From the NCBI GenBank assembly GCA_964059195.1, contig CAXKWD010000003.1, positions 199,788,174-199,852,173 of the forward strand: 64,000 nt of DNA, in the 5' to 3' direction. A program made the position numbers and the translations under genes. This DNA comes from Ectobius pallidus. Its lineage: Eukaryota > Arthropoda > Insecta > Blattodea > Ectobiidae. Of the stretch, positions 31,377-43,601 are shown one piece after another. How positions within the stretch are numbered: position 1 is the first letter of the stretch; each line of letters opens with the position of its first letter. Under the pieces are notes generated by a model. The model made no database searches. It saw nothing but the letters and a program-made list of their open reading frames with translations, and had not been told where the DNA came from.

Positions 31377-32055
31377 GGAGGGACACTTATCGAATATATG
31401 CATATCACCAATGTTCATACCTAAATTTGTGCATGGATCAATTTATTAATAATTCGTATTAATAATTTTTTCATTACAAAACCAACATTGATTAGGCTAT
31501 GTAACAGTAACACTATCATTAGAAAAGAAAATATATAATGCGTTCCTCTTAGGAATAATTCGGGATGCTGCAAATGTTCTTAAAATGCGAGATGTCCCGC
31601 CAAATTCAGGACAGGTGGCAATGCTATATTACCATCAACTGTCACCTATGATGGAATCCCACACTAACTAATAATTTAAAATTTACAATTTTCCCCACTT
31701 TTTCACCTAAACCCAAATGAGCACATGCTCGTGGTTGGGAGCAGCCTAGAAATGTATAGGAATACACCAGATAAACAAATAAGCAAGCTATTTTAAATGA
31801 AAATGCAGTCAATTACACCCAATAACTGCTATAATAGTAAGACAATTTTAAAAAGAAACAAGAAGAATAAATATTTATACAATAAACTAATTTTTCTAAA
31901 ATTTGTTCAGATTAATTAATTAAGAATTATTTTTAACACTGTATTTTATTGTATAATCTGGGATCAAAACTAAAGCTGTGGATTTGCAGATATGAAACGT
32001 TTATATTGAAATAAATGATTTGTTTGGTTCCAGCCTGTACCATATGCATGTAGTA
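31377..32055. other. AT-rich gap
   Basis: No gene or element recognised; 'gggacaggtggca'-like text near 31585-31620 is unexplained. Confidence 0.5.
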
Positions 32056-33147
32056 CAGTGTGTCCCACGCAAGAGTTGGCCAATGACGCGGGTTCCTGCG
32101 GCGCGGCGGGCACAGCTCCAACTCCCGAGCGAGCGGGTGAGATATCTATGCTAATAAAGCCGCTAATGGCGTTATGATTCAGGTTCTCACATTTACAGTT
32201 GGAATTACAATGAAAATAACCACGTACCTCATCACAAGAGATGTTGGAGATGTCCTCCTCTTGCATCCACACAACACTGGAACCTTTTTAAGAAATTTTC
32301 TTTCACGCGCATAAGTTCAGCTTCCGAGATAGAATTAATTTCTCTTCAGTAAGTACGCGCCGCTTGGTCTCTCGTTTCCTATCGAGAATCGAACCCGTTT
32401 CCCGAAGTTTACTTACAAGTTTTCGCACGGCTTCTCTACTTGGAGGACGTACACCTGGGAATTTTTCTAAAAACCGACGTCTTGTGGCCTTGCAAGATGA
32501 TGTAATCACATACGAATCGTACATAAATATCCTCTGTTCTATTGTATACGTAGGCCTATGTCGTGGCATTGTAACAACAAATCTACACTGACACAAGCAG
32601 AAGGAATACTGACCTGCTTTGTTGACACAGTCAAGGTCGTGGCAGTTCAACGACACACGTCCAGTATTGCCAGATAAATCACATGTTTTTCTTTATGAGA
32701 ACCTGAACCATTACACCAACAGCGGGCTTTATTAGTGTAGATATTTCAGCCGTTTCCTGTGTAATGTACGGGAAGTTGACCTATACACTTTATTTTTCAA
32801 GTTTCTCCATAAATAATATTCACATACTGTTAGAAGAACTTAAAGACAATATCACATAGGCCTATCACAAGAGAAATGAACTCTGTCTCGGAAGCTGAAC
32901 TTATGCGCGTGAAAGAAAATTTCCTAAAATGGTGTCAGTGTTGTGTGGATGCGAGAGGAGAACATTTCCAACAACTCTTGTGATGAGGTACGTGTTTATT
33001 TTCACTGTAAATGTGAGAACCTGAATCATAACACCGATCGCAGCTTCATTAGCGTAGATATTTCACCCGATCGCTTGGGAGTTGGAGCTGTGCCCGCCGC
33101 GCCGCAGGAACCCGCGTCATTGGCCAACTCTTGCGTGGGACACACTG
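32056..33147. mobile_element. Fold-back DUF4817-type element, complete ends
   Basis: TA flanks (32054-32055, 33148-33149). Inverted ends CAGTGTGTCCCACGCAAGAG continue over about 290 bp on each side and include the transposase C-terminal coding (SISEAEL/SVSEAELMR...KENFL). The left arm is joined at about 32346 to a piece of the transposase N-terminus. A partial third copy of the subterminal sequence ('gaacctgaaccattacacc') lies at 32700-32755. No full transposase remains. Confidence 0.88.
32303..32569 (-). pseudogene. DUF4817-domain transposase N-terminus
   Basis: Starts MPRHRPTYTIEQRIFMYDSY and continues with ATRRRFLEKFPG, REAVRKLVSKLRETGSILDR, the DUF4817 helix-turn-helix-like region found at the N-terminus of a group of insect transposases. 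At LTEEK it runs into the inverted C-terminal arm out of frame and stops. Full proteins of this group are several hundred residues long; about 80 remain here. Confidence 0.82.
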
Positions 33148-33339
33148 TAGTAGTAGTAGTATTTTTATTCATCCAGTAACATCATTATACATGACATTGG
33201 ATACGTCTCAAATATACACAAAAAAAACAAATTAAGATGAGATATGAACAAATCATACAGCTGTGCAAAACTAAAAAAGAACCTTAGAATCTAAATAAGA
33301 AACAATATAAGACTAACAATAATAGTTAATTTTAGTGGT

Positions 33340-34031
33340 GAGTCGTGTGAGATATCAGTATTTCCACACTCTGACCACGATGTAGTTTTAATGAAATACA
33401 AAATTAGGTGTAATGCTGAGAATAAACTATATAATAAGCTTCCTCCATTGTTGCGAAATCAAAATTCATCCTTATCCACTTTTAAGCACACACTGTATGA
33501 CTGATTAGTTAAGCACCCATTTTATGAACTGAAGGAATTTTATGATTGTATAAATAATAGTAATGAGTGATTAAAGGTCTATAACATATAACGCAATTTG
33601 TGCAATCAATTACTGTATAGTGTATTCTATGGCTTCATTGGTTTTATGTAGGTGATATCTATATTTTATTGTTTTATGGTTTTATTGTTAATATAAATTT
33701 GACTATGCCTATTGTTATAGTGGCTAAATTACAATAAAGTTGTTTATTTTTAAAATATGAGAACTCTGATATTGGATCCAAGCTTTATTTTAAGTAAAAA
33801 CTAAATTTTGTAAATTTTATGACTATGATTTTGGACCAATGTTTTTATATTTTAATATAAGGTAAACATTATACTTGTATATATTTTGACTGATATTTAT
33901 ATATGATCTTGAATCCATGTTTTATAATTTACTTTAAGATAGTTAAATATCAAATTTGTGTATATTTGTCCATGATGTTGTATATTACCATGCTGTTTAA
34001 CGACAATAAAATTATATTATTATTATTATTA
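33340..34031 (+). pseudogene. LINE C-terminus and 3' UTR
   Basis: NKLYNKLPPLLRN, TFKHTLYD, a stop, then LVKHPFYELKEFYDCINNS and stop at about 33570: the usual end of CR1/Jockey-group LINEs. The 3' UTR ends 'cgacaataaaattatattattatt'. The piece from 33150 to 33335 with a gtagtagtag start may be another LINE tail on the minus strand. Confidence 0.75.
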
Positions 34032-34095
34032 CCTCAAAATTTACAAATGTTCAAATACTATAACTAAAGACAAACAGATACATTAAGATTTTATA

Positions 34096-34690
34096 TTAAT
34101 TACACATTTCAATAAACTCGTTAATGTCATATGGACAGCAATTCAATAGAAATTCCCTTAATATTACTTTAAATTTCTGGCATGAAGGTATTTCCTTAAT
34201 GTACGATGGTAATTTATTAAATAAGCAGAGGCCGGTGTAAAGGAAACTTTTCTGGTAGGCATTAGTGTTATGCAATGGAGTAAAGAGAGCATGCTTATTT
34301 CTAGTATTGTACGAGTGTACATCCGAATTGGTTGAATATGTATGTAAGTTATTTTTCATAAAAATTAAGGTTTCATATATATGTAGATACTTGGTAGAGG
34401 TAATATGTTTAACTTTTTGAAGAATAGCCTACAACTAGTTGTTCTGCTAACTTTCATCATATTTCTAATCACTTTCTTTTGTAGTTTGAAGAATGTTATA
34501 GCATGTGATGAATTTCCCCAAAAAATAATTCCATAAGTAAGGATCGAATGGAAATAAGCATAATATAACGCTTTTACTGTTTCAAAATTGGTTATATTAT
34601 TTATCATCCTTATCGCAAAAAAGGCTTTACTTAATTTTTTTGAGATTTCTTGTATATGCAAACCCCAGTTCAAATTTTCATGGGAATGTG
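34096..34690 (-). pseudogene. LINE reverse transcriptase C-terminus
   Basis: MNWGLHIQEISKKLSKAFFA, then ALYYAYFHSILTYGIIFWGN, a frameshift near 34360, then SYNTRNKHALF and LCLFNKLPSYIKE. It is the same family as 13566-14346 and is similarly 5'-truncated. Confidence 0.82.
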
Positions 34691-34915
34691 TATTGATCTA
34701 AAGCTTAAATTTATAAGAATTTAACTAAATAAAATATAGGCCTACTTATAGAATTGAAATACACTGTAAATGCACTAAATTTGATAAATATATTTTTAGA
34801 CAGATAGGCAAGAAATTTGAAAGATAAATTTTAACTTTCATGTCAATTTACTTGAAGCTTTATTTAATAATTATGGTGAAGGAAAGTAATAGGCAACTCA
34901 TCATTATTAAGTGCC
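34691..34915. other. AT-rich gap
   Basis: Nothing recognised. Confidence 0.5.
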
Positions 34916-35460
34916 AGTATGGTACTTTATGAGATTGTGTGTGGGGACGAAAAATGTCTGTCTGTCTGTCCGTCCGTCCGTGTGTCTGTACGCGCGATAA
35001 CTCAAATACGCTTTGTCGAATTTTAATGAAACTTGGTATACACGTTTATAATGTCCATGGGAAGAACCCTATTGATATTGAACCAAATCGGTTCACCGGT
35101 ACCGGTGTAATGCCCAATTTAGTGCCTATTTTAATAGATTATGGCGCCTTTCTAATAGAAAGGCGCCATAACTCAAATACGCTGTATCGGATTTCCATGA
35201 AACTTGGTATACTCATTTATGACGTTCATGAGAAGTGCCCTATTGAATTTGAACCTAATCTGTTGACCGGTACCGGAGTAAACACCAATTTAATGTCTAC
35301 TTTAAATGCGCAATAACTCAAATACGCTTTATCGTATATTTATGAAACTTCGTATACGCATTTATAATGTCCATGGGAAGACGTCTATTTATAATAGATA
35401 AAATCGGTTGACCTGTTTCGGAGTAATGCTCAATTTAGTGCCTATTTTATGGTAATATAC
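34916..35460 (+). repeat. Three ~150-bp tandem units
   Basis: After a (gtct)n/(gtcc)n run, units start near 34990, 35166 and 35313 with 'ataactcaaatacgct', 'atgaaacttggtata' and 'ccggtaccgg(t/a)gtaa'. A 125-codon frame crosses the first two units and repeats the phrase NSNTLxRIxMKLGI. Related to 1-260. Confidence 0.78.
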
Positions 35461-35619
35461 GTATTCGAAAGAATTTATAAAAAAAAATGAAAATCAATTA
35501 TCTTGACAACACTGCCTATTGTTTTACTGTTATCTTATAAGGCCTTGGAAATTAAAATACAGGTAGCTATGACAAAAAACTATCGATTTACAAGCGCTTA
35601 TCCAACTAGACCGTTAAAA

Positions 35620-35830
35620 TGACCCCGGTGGCCGGGATGGTAACGCTTTGGCCTCACATTCTGGAGTCCATGGTTCAAAACCCGAAACCGGCCAATTTGA
35701 ATTTTTTTGGATATTTTTATGTGAGTGTACGATTGTCATGATATCACATATCTGTACAGTTCAGGTGATGCTGGAAGATTTTAATCTCATTAAAAAAAAA
35801 CTAGACCTTTATTCTTCCGTAAGCCCTGCT
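35620..35830 (+). repeat. tRNA-derived SINE
   Basis: 'ggtggccgggatggtaacgc' as A-box region and 'catggttcaaaacccg' as B box, then an AT-rich body with an A run at 35792-35801. Confidence 0.65.
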
Positions 35831-36464
35831 TAATGAATAAATCTGGAGCTTAACTTTGAAATCAATTTTAAAAAAAACATATTCTGCATATCATAATTGC
35901 AGTCATAACTGTTTAAACAACAACATACTGGCACTTTGTGACATCAGTTTACCTGATTTTATTTTAGTCATGAACTCTTTCATCCCTGCCTAGGTAGATG
36001 TCATTTATGTGTACATAATGTGACAGGTTCATATAATTATGTAGATTAACATAAAACACTCCTAAGGGACAAAATTCCGGCACATTGGCGAAGGTAACGG
36101 GCTTAACATTCAGTACACCCCTGTCATTAATAACCCTATACTATAAATTCTATTAGTAATCTTATAACCCGCAAATGCATTATACTAGTTTCCTCACACA
36201 GTATAAATAATCATGCCGGACTGCAAAGAAAAGATTTAACACGATGATTAGGCCCATTGCTTCATTTCATGTCTTGCTAACACCAACCAACAGTTTTATT
36301 TCATAAAGAGAAATATAACCTCAATGAAATTGACATTTTTGGGTTTCTTTTTGGGCATATCCAAGAAAACAGTAAATCAGACCAGCCTATCAGCATTAAA
36401 GGGTTCAATAGCCATTCTGAGGTACCATACATATGGAACCTGAAATAATCTTCTATAAGCGAGG
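35831..36464. other. Gap, no gene recognised
   Basis: No feature supported. Confidence 0.5.
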
Positions 36465-36915
36465 AAAAAAAATCTTACTGTATAATCTATTATTTTAATG
36501 TTTCATCTTTAAGTATTGTTTATATACCACATTGCTCTACTGTTTATTTTTTCACCTATGAGTACTTTTTTACGTTTGCTAATTGTTATATGCCATATAA
36601 CTTCCTATTGTATTATTTTTTTCTGTTTATCATTGTTAATATTCTTGTCAACTTTGTCTTTTCAGCAGCCTTGTAATCAAGGAAGCATTTTAAAATAAAA
36701 TACATAAAATTTTAAATATTGTTCCAATTTATTTTTCCTAATTTTAAGACAAATTTAAAACAAACTACTGAATTCTGTACGAAACTTAATCAATTTAACA
36801 GTAATTAAAATTTTAATTAAGCCTGTAATAATCACAGCCTTTACAATAAGACTACTAGCGGAAATAGAACTAGACAATAATATGTTAAGATAATTACAAA
36901 AGAAGACTACTGGTT
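36465..36915 (+). repeat. Dispersed repeat, inverted copy of 16634-17060
   Basis: Same words in reverse order as 16634-17060; both copies are diverged. 'ccttgtaatcaaggaagcatttta' is a shared small palindromic region. Confidence 0.75.
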
Positions 36916-37310
36916 GAGGTATGCATATATGTTTCAGACTAAATGCCATATATTTTAAGATAATAACTTGTAATTTTTATATTAATTGAAGTAAGCCAAT
37001 AGATCAAGAATCCACATAAAAATAATTAAATTTCTTGCAGGGGGGTTCGACCCCCCATTTTACAAGATTATTAACTCAATTTTTGTAACATCGTAACATC
37101 TAAAAAACAATTTCAATTTCAATTTTGTTTTCACTAGCATCCTTCTGTATTTATCTTCTACTAAATCCACCAAAATCACTATGATATCACTATTATAACT
37201 AAGTCAAAAATTAATTTTTATAATGTGACACAATTTAATCATATAAATATTTTATTATATTTCCTCTGCTGTCTCGGTGTGTACACCAACTTTAACTGCT
37301 TCATCGTATG
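36916..37310. other. Gap with isolated T-arm-like palindrome
   Basis: 'ggggggttcgacccccc' at 37039-37056 resembles a lone tRNA T-arm or SINE B box. No A box was found. The rest is featureless. Confidence 0.5.
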
Positions 37311-37312
37311 TA

Positions 37313-37827
37313 CAGGGTCTTTATTATAAGTTGAGACGGGGCGACCGGTGTTATCACTCTCCGCTACGGAGTCCGCATTAGCCGCGGGCGGCGCGCGCGC
37401 AGCTTCCCTGCTTAGAGTGTAGGCTATATAAAGAATTACAAATCTTACCTTATAACATATGTTGGAAGTGTCGTCCTTCCTGTGTTATACAGGCATTGTA
37501 TCTGGAAACCACATTCTGGCTGACGCGAGCGAGTTCTTCCACTGTAATGCCCCTAATTTCATTCGTAATGTTTTCTTTCAGCTCCTCCAATGTGTGAGGA
37601 TTTGTTCGATAAACCTTATCTTTAAGAATGTGGTTTCCAGATACAATGCCTGTAACACAGGAAGGACGACACTTCCAACATATGTTATAAGGTAAGATAT
37701 GTAATACTTTATATAGCCTACACTTTAAGCAGGGAAGCCGCGTGCGCGCCGCCCGCGGCTAATGCGGACTCCGTAGCGGAGAGTGAAAACACCAGTCGTC
37801 CCGTCTCAACTTATAATAAAGACCCTG
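37313..37827. mobile_element. 515-bp fold-back element related to the DUF4817 group
   Basis: TA flanks (37311-37312, 37828-37829) and inverted ends CAGGGTCTTTATTATAAGTT. GC-rich subterminal regions ('gccgcgggcggcgcgc') pair with each other. Both halves encode the same transposase C-terminus in opposite directions. Confidence 0.88.
37450..37625 (-). pseudogene. Transposase C-terminus
   Basis: VYRTNPHTLEELKENITNEI, then VEELARVSQNVVSRYNACIT and EGRHFQHML and stop. The inverted right arm repeats NVVSRYNAC on the + strand (37628-37690). The upstream gene body is absent. Confidence 0.8.
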
Positions 37828-38784
37828 TAGTAACCCTTGAAATTAGCTTTAATTTGATTCTAGCTTGATTTTTGTGGGTGTTTTCATGTTTCAAAGTTAT
37901 GAAAATGTTGCAAATTTTGAATTACGGTAAACGCGTAATGAAAATGTTGTACACAATATCTACCTTTTAGCTGTGGCGGCTGGTGACGAAAATGTAGTGT
38001 GCACTACAGTATGAACATGCAAAAACTAAAACGTAACATGCCATTCACACACCCAATTATATGTAATTTTTAATTAACTTCGTTTTGTCTTTACATTATT
38101 GGACGCATTTTTGTCTTATGTTTTAATATTCTATTGCTAGCATTTTGTTACTATTATGTAAGGTATCTATAGTATTTGTTTTTTGTAGGTATTCCTTTAA
38201 TGTACTTTGTATTTATCCTGGTTGAGTGGAAGATAAGGCCCTATGGCCTTAACTCTGCCAGGCAAAATAAAACATTATTTTTATTTTTATTATTATTACT
38301 ATTATTGTTATTATTATTATTCACTTATGTCAAAAAATGAAATCCATGCAATTCCATGTGTTCCCGCATAGTAATAGGCCTACCCAGATTAGAAACGAAA
38401 TCTATCAGTCCTAAGAAGTAACCTCTCAAAACTAGTTCAAACGCCCCACAGAACTTAATAGCCTACAATCAATAATTTTTGAAAGTACAAAGGCCTACCT
38501 GTTTTTTTTCCCCCACTTGCTGGTTGTGTTCAAATGCCTACTTAACTGTGCTCCAAATTTAACACAACCAAGAGATTTAATACGTTATGTATGTGATTAA
38601 TGTTATCTATATGCTATTTTGTTAACTTGCTAAGGTGTCCTAAGTCCGTTACTCCCGTTCTACTCCTTGAATTGGAAACACCAAATAGAAGACAAGTAAC
38701 AACAGAAGAGAGCATTCATAATTTCACAACCACATATCCAACTGTTTTCATACAGCCTACTGTCCTGTGAAATTTTCTAGGCAA
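37828..38784. other. Gap; LINE-like end near 38240-38330
   Basis: 'aaaataaaacattatttttatttttattattatt' at 38265-38320 looks like the 3' end of a LINE or a polyadenylated insert. No coding sequence was recognised before it. Confidence 0.4.
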
Positions 38785-39290
38785 AGTCGCAATGTAGGGG
38801 GACTCACCTCAAGATTTGGACAGGTTTCCACGGACGGGTGATGTTTTTTGTTTTCCGGCGAGGCACGTTGACCGAAATTCTAGTTTAGTAGCAGTTAGGT
38901 TAGGAATGGTGTTACTAATTAGTGACAGGTTCTGTTAGGTTGTGAACAGTCATATTAATTTAGTAGGGCGTTCTGAATTTTCCCGAAATTAGTAATTAGA
39001 TTCTGTTAGGTTGGTGAACCTATTTCCCAGAATTCTACGTGGTCTGCTGGTGAGACGTCACACCTGTAACGTCCAATCACGAGTTTCTATATAAAAATAT
39101 GGCGGCATTCACGGCACTTTTCGCTAGTTCGTGTTATAAAAGAAAGTGTAACGTTTAGGGTGGGTGGACACAAACATTCGTCGAGGCAACATCTCCTCTC
39201 CAGAGAACAATCTACAACAAAATACGTGTGATATTAGGTGTTTTGTGACAAGAAAATTGTTTTGAAAGTCAGCCCCCCTACAATGCGACT
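38785..39290. mobile_element. 506-bp MITE
   Basis: Ends AGTCGCAATGTAGGGGGACT and the complement of AGTCCCCCCTACAATGCGACT-like sequence at 39266-39290 (imperfect). Non-coding, and includes 'aatatggcggcattcac'. No clear target duplication. Confidence 0.6.
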
Positions 39291-39605
39291 ATACCATTTT
39301 CTGTTGTAAACACAATTTTTCCTGCCTTCCGCTTTTTGGTTCATAAACAAATCGGGTGTGGGCCTTCCTGATTGTTTTATCGCGATTTTTTCTTCCATAC
39401 CCCTTCTAGAGAATGGATGAGTTGTTAAACTATCTATTGAATTCGTTCGGCACAGTCACAGCAATAACACTGAACATGTAGGCTACACACACCCAGCATC
39501 AGATACACTTAGTATTTGTTCCACTGTTCGGTACTGTCCTGTTTGCACAGGGGCGTATCCAAGATTTTTTTTTCGGGAGGGGCTGTGATTAGCCTGACAC
39601 TATAT

Positions 39606-39893
39606 CACTGATGATGATGATGAGTGTTCGGCCCGAAGGCAGGTCCAGACCCGGGACGAAGCCGTGGGGTGATGACCACGACTCGTCCGAGGTGATTCAG
39701 GCAAGGGTGATACCGCGGAGATTTGCCATTGCCTCTTGCGGGATGGGAATGAAAGGACACAACACAACACCCAGTCCTGAACCCAGGAACTGCTGAAAAA
39801 TCCCCGACCCGGCCGGGAATCGAACCCGGGCCGCCAGGGTGGAAGGCAGTCGAGCTACCAACTCACCCATGGCGGCGGACACTAGAGCTCAGA
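39606..39893 (-). repeat. tRNA-derived SINE
   Basis: On the minus strand 'gccatgggtgagttggtagctcg' (A box) and 'cccgggttcgattcccggcc' (B box, good T-arm), then 'ggggatttttcagcag' and a body ending in (atc)n near 39610. The tRNA-like part folds only partly. Confidence 0.82.
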
Positions 39894-40118
39894 AATTGAT
39901 GCCCTAAAAATGTCTGAAAAATGACCTTAAATGTATGAAAATATGACATGGAGAATAGAAAAAATTACTTAATATTTCTAAATACATATTTTGAAAAAGG
40001 AAATATACAGTAGTATATTCATTAATAATAATAATAATAATAATAAACAAAGGACAAGATTTAAGTATTTTATATTACTACTTTAATATTACGTTTTCTA
40101 TTATTGTTATGTTTACTA

Positions 40119-40820
40119 CGAGGGGGATCCAGGAAATAACGACCGTTTTGTTGTAGTAATTAAAAAAATCGTATTTATTTGAAAAAACAAAGTCTGTTAC
40201 ATAACTGAAGCTTCCTTTACCTCTCTACATAATCACCACCCACATTTAAACATTTTGTCGTATCTGTTCACTAGCTTTAGAATTCCCGTGTTATACTCCT
40301 CTGCCGCCAGTTCATTAAGCCAGGTGTTCACTGTCTTTTGGGATCGCAAATGTGTTCTTTTGCTGGATTTCATGCCAAAAGGCACTACGATCAATGCAAA
40401 TCGTTATTGTGAGACTTTACGAAAACTACGGCGAGTCATCCAAAACAGGAGGCGAGGAATGCTTTCGAGAGGAGTTGTGCTTCACTCGAGAATTGCTGGA
40501 TCAATCTTTGATCATCCGCCCTATAGTCCAGTCCTTGCTCATAGCGATTTTCTGAAAGACTTTCTGGGTGGTACGTGTTTTGGAAGTGATGAAGAGTTGA
40601 AGAAGACAGTGAACACCTGGCTTAATGAACTGGCGGCAGAGGAGTACAACACGGGAATTCTAAAGCTAGTGAACAGATACGACAAATGTTTAAATGTGGG
40701 TGGTGATTATGTAGAGAGGTAAAGGAAGCTTCAGTTATGTAACAGACTTTGTTTTTTCAAATAAATATGATTTTTTTAATTACTACAACAAAACGGTCGT
40801 TATTTCCTGGATCCCCCTCG
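40119..40820 (+). mobile_element. Fold-back mariner, ~220-bp inverted ends
   Basis: TA flanks (40117-40118, 40821-40822). Ends CGAGGGGGATCCAGGAAATA and complement. The inverted arms (40119-40341, 40598-40820) are nearly identical and include the transposase C-terminal coding, so the 5' end was replaced by an inverted copy of the 3' end. Confidence 0.9.
40255..40722 (+). pseudogene. Mariner transposase, C-terminal part with inverted-arm start
   Basis: The first ~30 codons come from the antisense of the inverted arm and are meaningless. True mariner sequence starts about 40345 (FWDRKCVLLLDFMPKGTTIN), continues to GMLSRGVVLHSRIAG, skips the HDNARPH segment, and resumes FDHPPYSPVLAHSDF...YDKCLNVGGDYVER and stop. 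Lacking the N-terminal DNA-binding domain and the second catalytic Asp, it cannot act as a transposase. Confidence 0.88.
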
Positions 40821-41309
40821 TATATTAAGGAATGCCTCATAGCTAAGGAATTATCAGATCGCTTTGTCTATAATGTTGGAAAAGTTCATTCTGAAGACAA
40901 AATAGGGAAAATGCAACGGAAAAAATGAACATTTCTTAAAAATTGACATGAAAACAAAATACAGAAAATGCAAAATAAAAGTAACTTATTGTTGTTCATA
41001 TTGAGGCGAGACGAATTTATAGGCCTACTACATCCGGCATTGTCTGTGATGGCTCAGAAAAAATGATGAGATTTCATCAACTTCCGAACCCTAATTATCA
41101 CACATTGAATCTTCACACATTTGAATAACTTATCTATATACAACGATACCAAACAAAGCAAGCAGGATTGTTTGTTGATGAGTACGTCGCAATAACACCC
41201 TAATCAAAAATAAAGGCATTAAAAGTTCGAGTCTTAGAACAAAATTAGGTTTTCGGGGGGACTACAGCCCCCTCAGCCCCCCTCTGAATACGCCTCTGTG
41301 TTTACAATT

Positions 41310-41617
41310 CACACTTCGCACAGAAACTAGAATGCAGTTTGAGAATGAACAGGCTGTCTGGTCAGTATGTCTCTTCCCCCAGACATAAGACTGTACTAAT
41401 TTACCCGCTGACGTGCGCGTTAGATTCACTCCCCTCGTCGCTAAAAATTAATCCATTACAATATTTGTAAGTAGCTTTTCAGTATTCAGTTTCTTCTTTC
41501 CTTAGGTAATTGTTAAAATTCTCGCATTTTAACTCCACTGTGTAATCTATAGAGGAAAATTTATCCTGAGCGGGAATGGAACCCGGGTTGTAGATTTTGT
41601 ACGTATTTATGTATTTG

Positions 41618-41650
<33 letters not shown>

Positions 41651-41698
41651 ATTATTATTATTAGTATTATTATTATGTATTTATATGTACACATTGAA
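41310..41698. other. Gap with (ATT)n and a B-box-like motif
   Basis: 'gcgggaatggaacccggg' at 41572-41590 is a B-box-like complement. A (tta)n microsatellite lies at 41620-41680. Nothing else. Confidence 0.4.
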
Positions 41699-41699
41699 T

Positions 41700-42432
41700 C
41701 AGTGGCGATTATTCCATATAGGATGTGAGGATCATCCTACACTTCATAATTCATCTACATAAATGTTTACTAGCATTCATTGTCAAAATTAAAACAATAA
41801 AATGACAAAACAGCGTTATTGTAGAGCACTCGGGAAGGAAGTTAGCGGTTCTGTTTTGAGCAGGTTGGTATTTGCGAGGATGTCCTCAGTGTTGGTGTTA
41901 CCACAGTACTTATACTGTGGTGTTACGCAGTCCATGCCGTTGTTAGATCTCTGAGGCATGTGAAGGGGGAGGCGGGGAAGGGAAATGTTGTGAGAAGCCA
42001 GTTTCATATGGAATAAGTTGAGGACGTCTTGCAGTACAGTCCTTCCTCGCGTTCGATAGCTTGTTTTCTAAGAGGGGAGTGATCATATTTTTATTAATAT
42101 TTATTTATTTCATTTCTTGGTATATATTATAGGCCTAGCTATTATTAAACTTTACAGTGATGTTTATATTTCAATATAAGTATTCCTGGAGTAATATCAA
42201 GTTTGATATCAACTATGAAAATTATAGCGGAATAGCTGATTTCCGTAAACGACAGTTTTCATACGTGGTTAAATATTTTCATATTTTAGGATAAAGCATT
42301 ATTGTATTAAATTTACATCTCAGCCTTTATGTATTTTTTACGGCGACGCATATGTACGTCAATAGCAGTGAATGGGTTAATTCGCTCTCTCCACACCATC
42401 CTACACAATTAAAAAACCAGGAGTCGCCACTG
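41700..42432. mobile_element. 733-bp non-autonomous hAT element
   Basis: Termini CAGTGGCGATTATTC and GAGTCGCCACTG with a perfect 8-bp target duplication cattgaat (41692-41699, 42433-42440). Shared inner words 'catcctaca' lie at both ends. No transposase. Confidence 0.88.
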
Positions 42433-42440
42433 CATTGAAT

Positions 42441-43218
42441 TAAGGAAACAAATCTATGAGGCTATTAGTAAGTTATAGATTAGGCTATTAATTATTATTA
42501 TTAGATTTAGCTCTTAAAGCTAAGCTATTTCGTATTTTCATAAGATTTAATGTCAAGCCATGGTATTCTGAATTAAGGCCTACTACTAATTTCGTATTAA
42601 AACAATCGATTACATTGTAGAAACCAACCTGGCTTACATCGATTGGAACTATATTAAAACTGCACGTCAAGAAAAGCCACCATCAATAAGATGTGTTACC
42701 AAGGACTGTATAGACTTGCAAAACAACCTTCAAATATCCACCCCGAGGTCGTCAACCCTCCACCCCAACCAGTCAGTTTCTTGTATGGCATGGAGCCTAC
42801 CTATAGGGGCTGGGTTCTATTCGACTGATAGCTCCAACGAGGCGGTTTTCATGCTAACTGCGGCAAATATACCTCAGGGCACTTTCCAGGCCTCGGTCGT
42901 CAAGCAGAGCAGCGCTATTGGGGGCTGAGCACACTGCAGTATAATGCTTAGCAACTCAAGCTGACCGCTCCGCGCTGTGAGGGATACGGTTGGAAATCTA
43001 ATATGATTTTTAAAAAGGTATTTTTAACAGAATATTTGTAATTTTTGCTTAAATAATCAAGAATATTTTATTTAACAAAATAATCAGTGTGCTATAGCAC
43101 AGTAGCACATTAACACCGGTCGCCCCTATATTTGAGACGTGACAAATTAATAAGAATTATATATTTAATTATGTGAAGTATAAGTAACAGTACCGATAAT
43201 CCGAACCATACTACAGGA
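42441..43218. other. Gap; unrecognised short frames
   Basis: A minus-strand frame 42488-42670 (60 codons) ends in a (tta)n-derived Asn run and may be an old LINE end. 42700-43000 is GC-richer with no homologue recognised. Confidence 0.4.
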
Positions 43219-43601
43219 TAAGGGTACGTCCAGACAGAGCGCGATAAAAGCGTGCGTTGCGTTCTATACGTTACAAGCGGCCAACGCGTTTCCCGCTTAT
43301 GCAGTCAAATGAACGATCATTCTATTAAATAGAATGATCGTTCATTTTGATGGCCACACAGGCAATCTCGCGTCATAAGAGTGCGATACGAGAATCGCTT
43401 TACAGTTTACTCGCCAGAAAGTCAAAGTTGTTTGATATTTTATCGCTTAACACGCTGCGTCAGTCGAGTAAGGAACACGTGCACCATGTTTTGATCCTTT
43501 TTTTATTTCCTGATTTACAGCCATCTATTATTCCGCCTCGATAGGTGTTTGTTCCTTGTGAATTAAAATGTGCAATTTAACGTTTTAAAATAAAAACTCA
43601 C

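Larger units (their letters stand above)
39548..41298. mobile_element. hAT element with nested SINE and fold-back mariner
   Basis: Termini CAGGGGCGTATCCAAG and GAATACGCCTCTG. 8-bp target duplication tgtttgca / tgtttaca (39540-39547, 41299-41306; 7 of 8). Subterminal C- and G-runs on both sides. No hAT transposase coding remains. Non-autonomous. Confidence 0.82.

Noticed and set aside
34980..35316. 125-residue protein gene
   Set aside because: The sequence is a tandem repeat with a copy at the left window edge; coding is not supported beyond frame retention.
39800..39893. tRNA gene on the minus strand
   Set aside because: A and B boxes and the T-arm are good, but the rest does not form a cloverleaf, and a SINE body follows.
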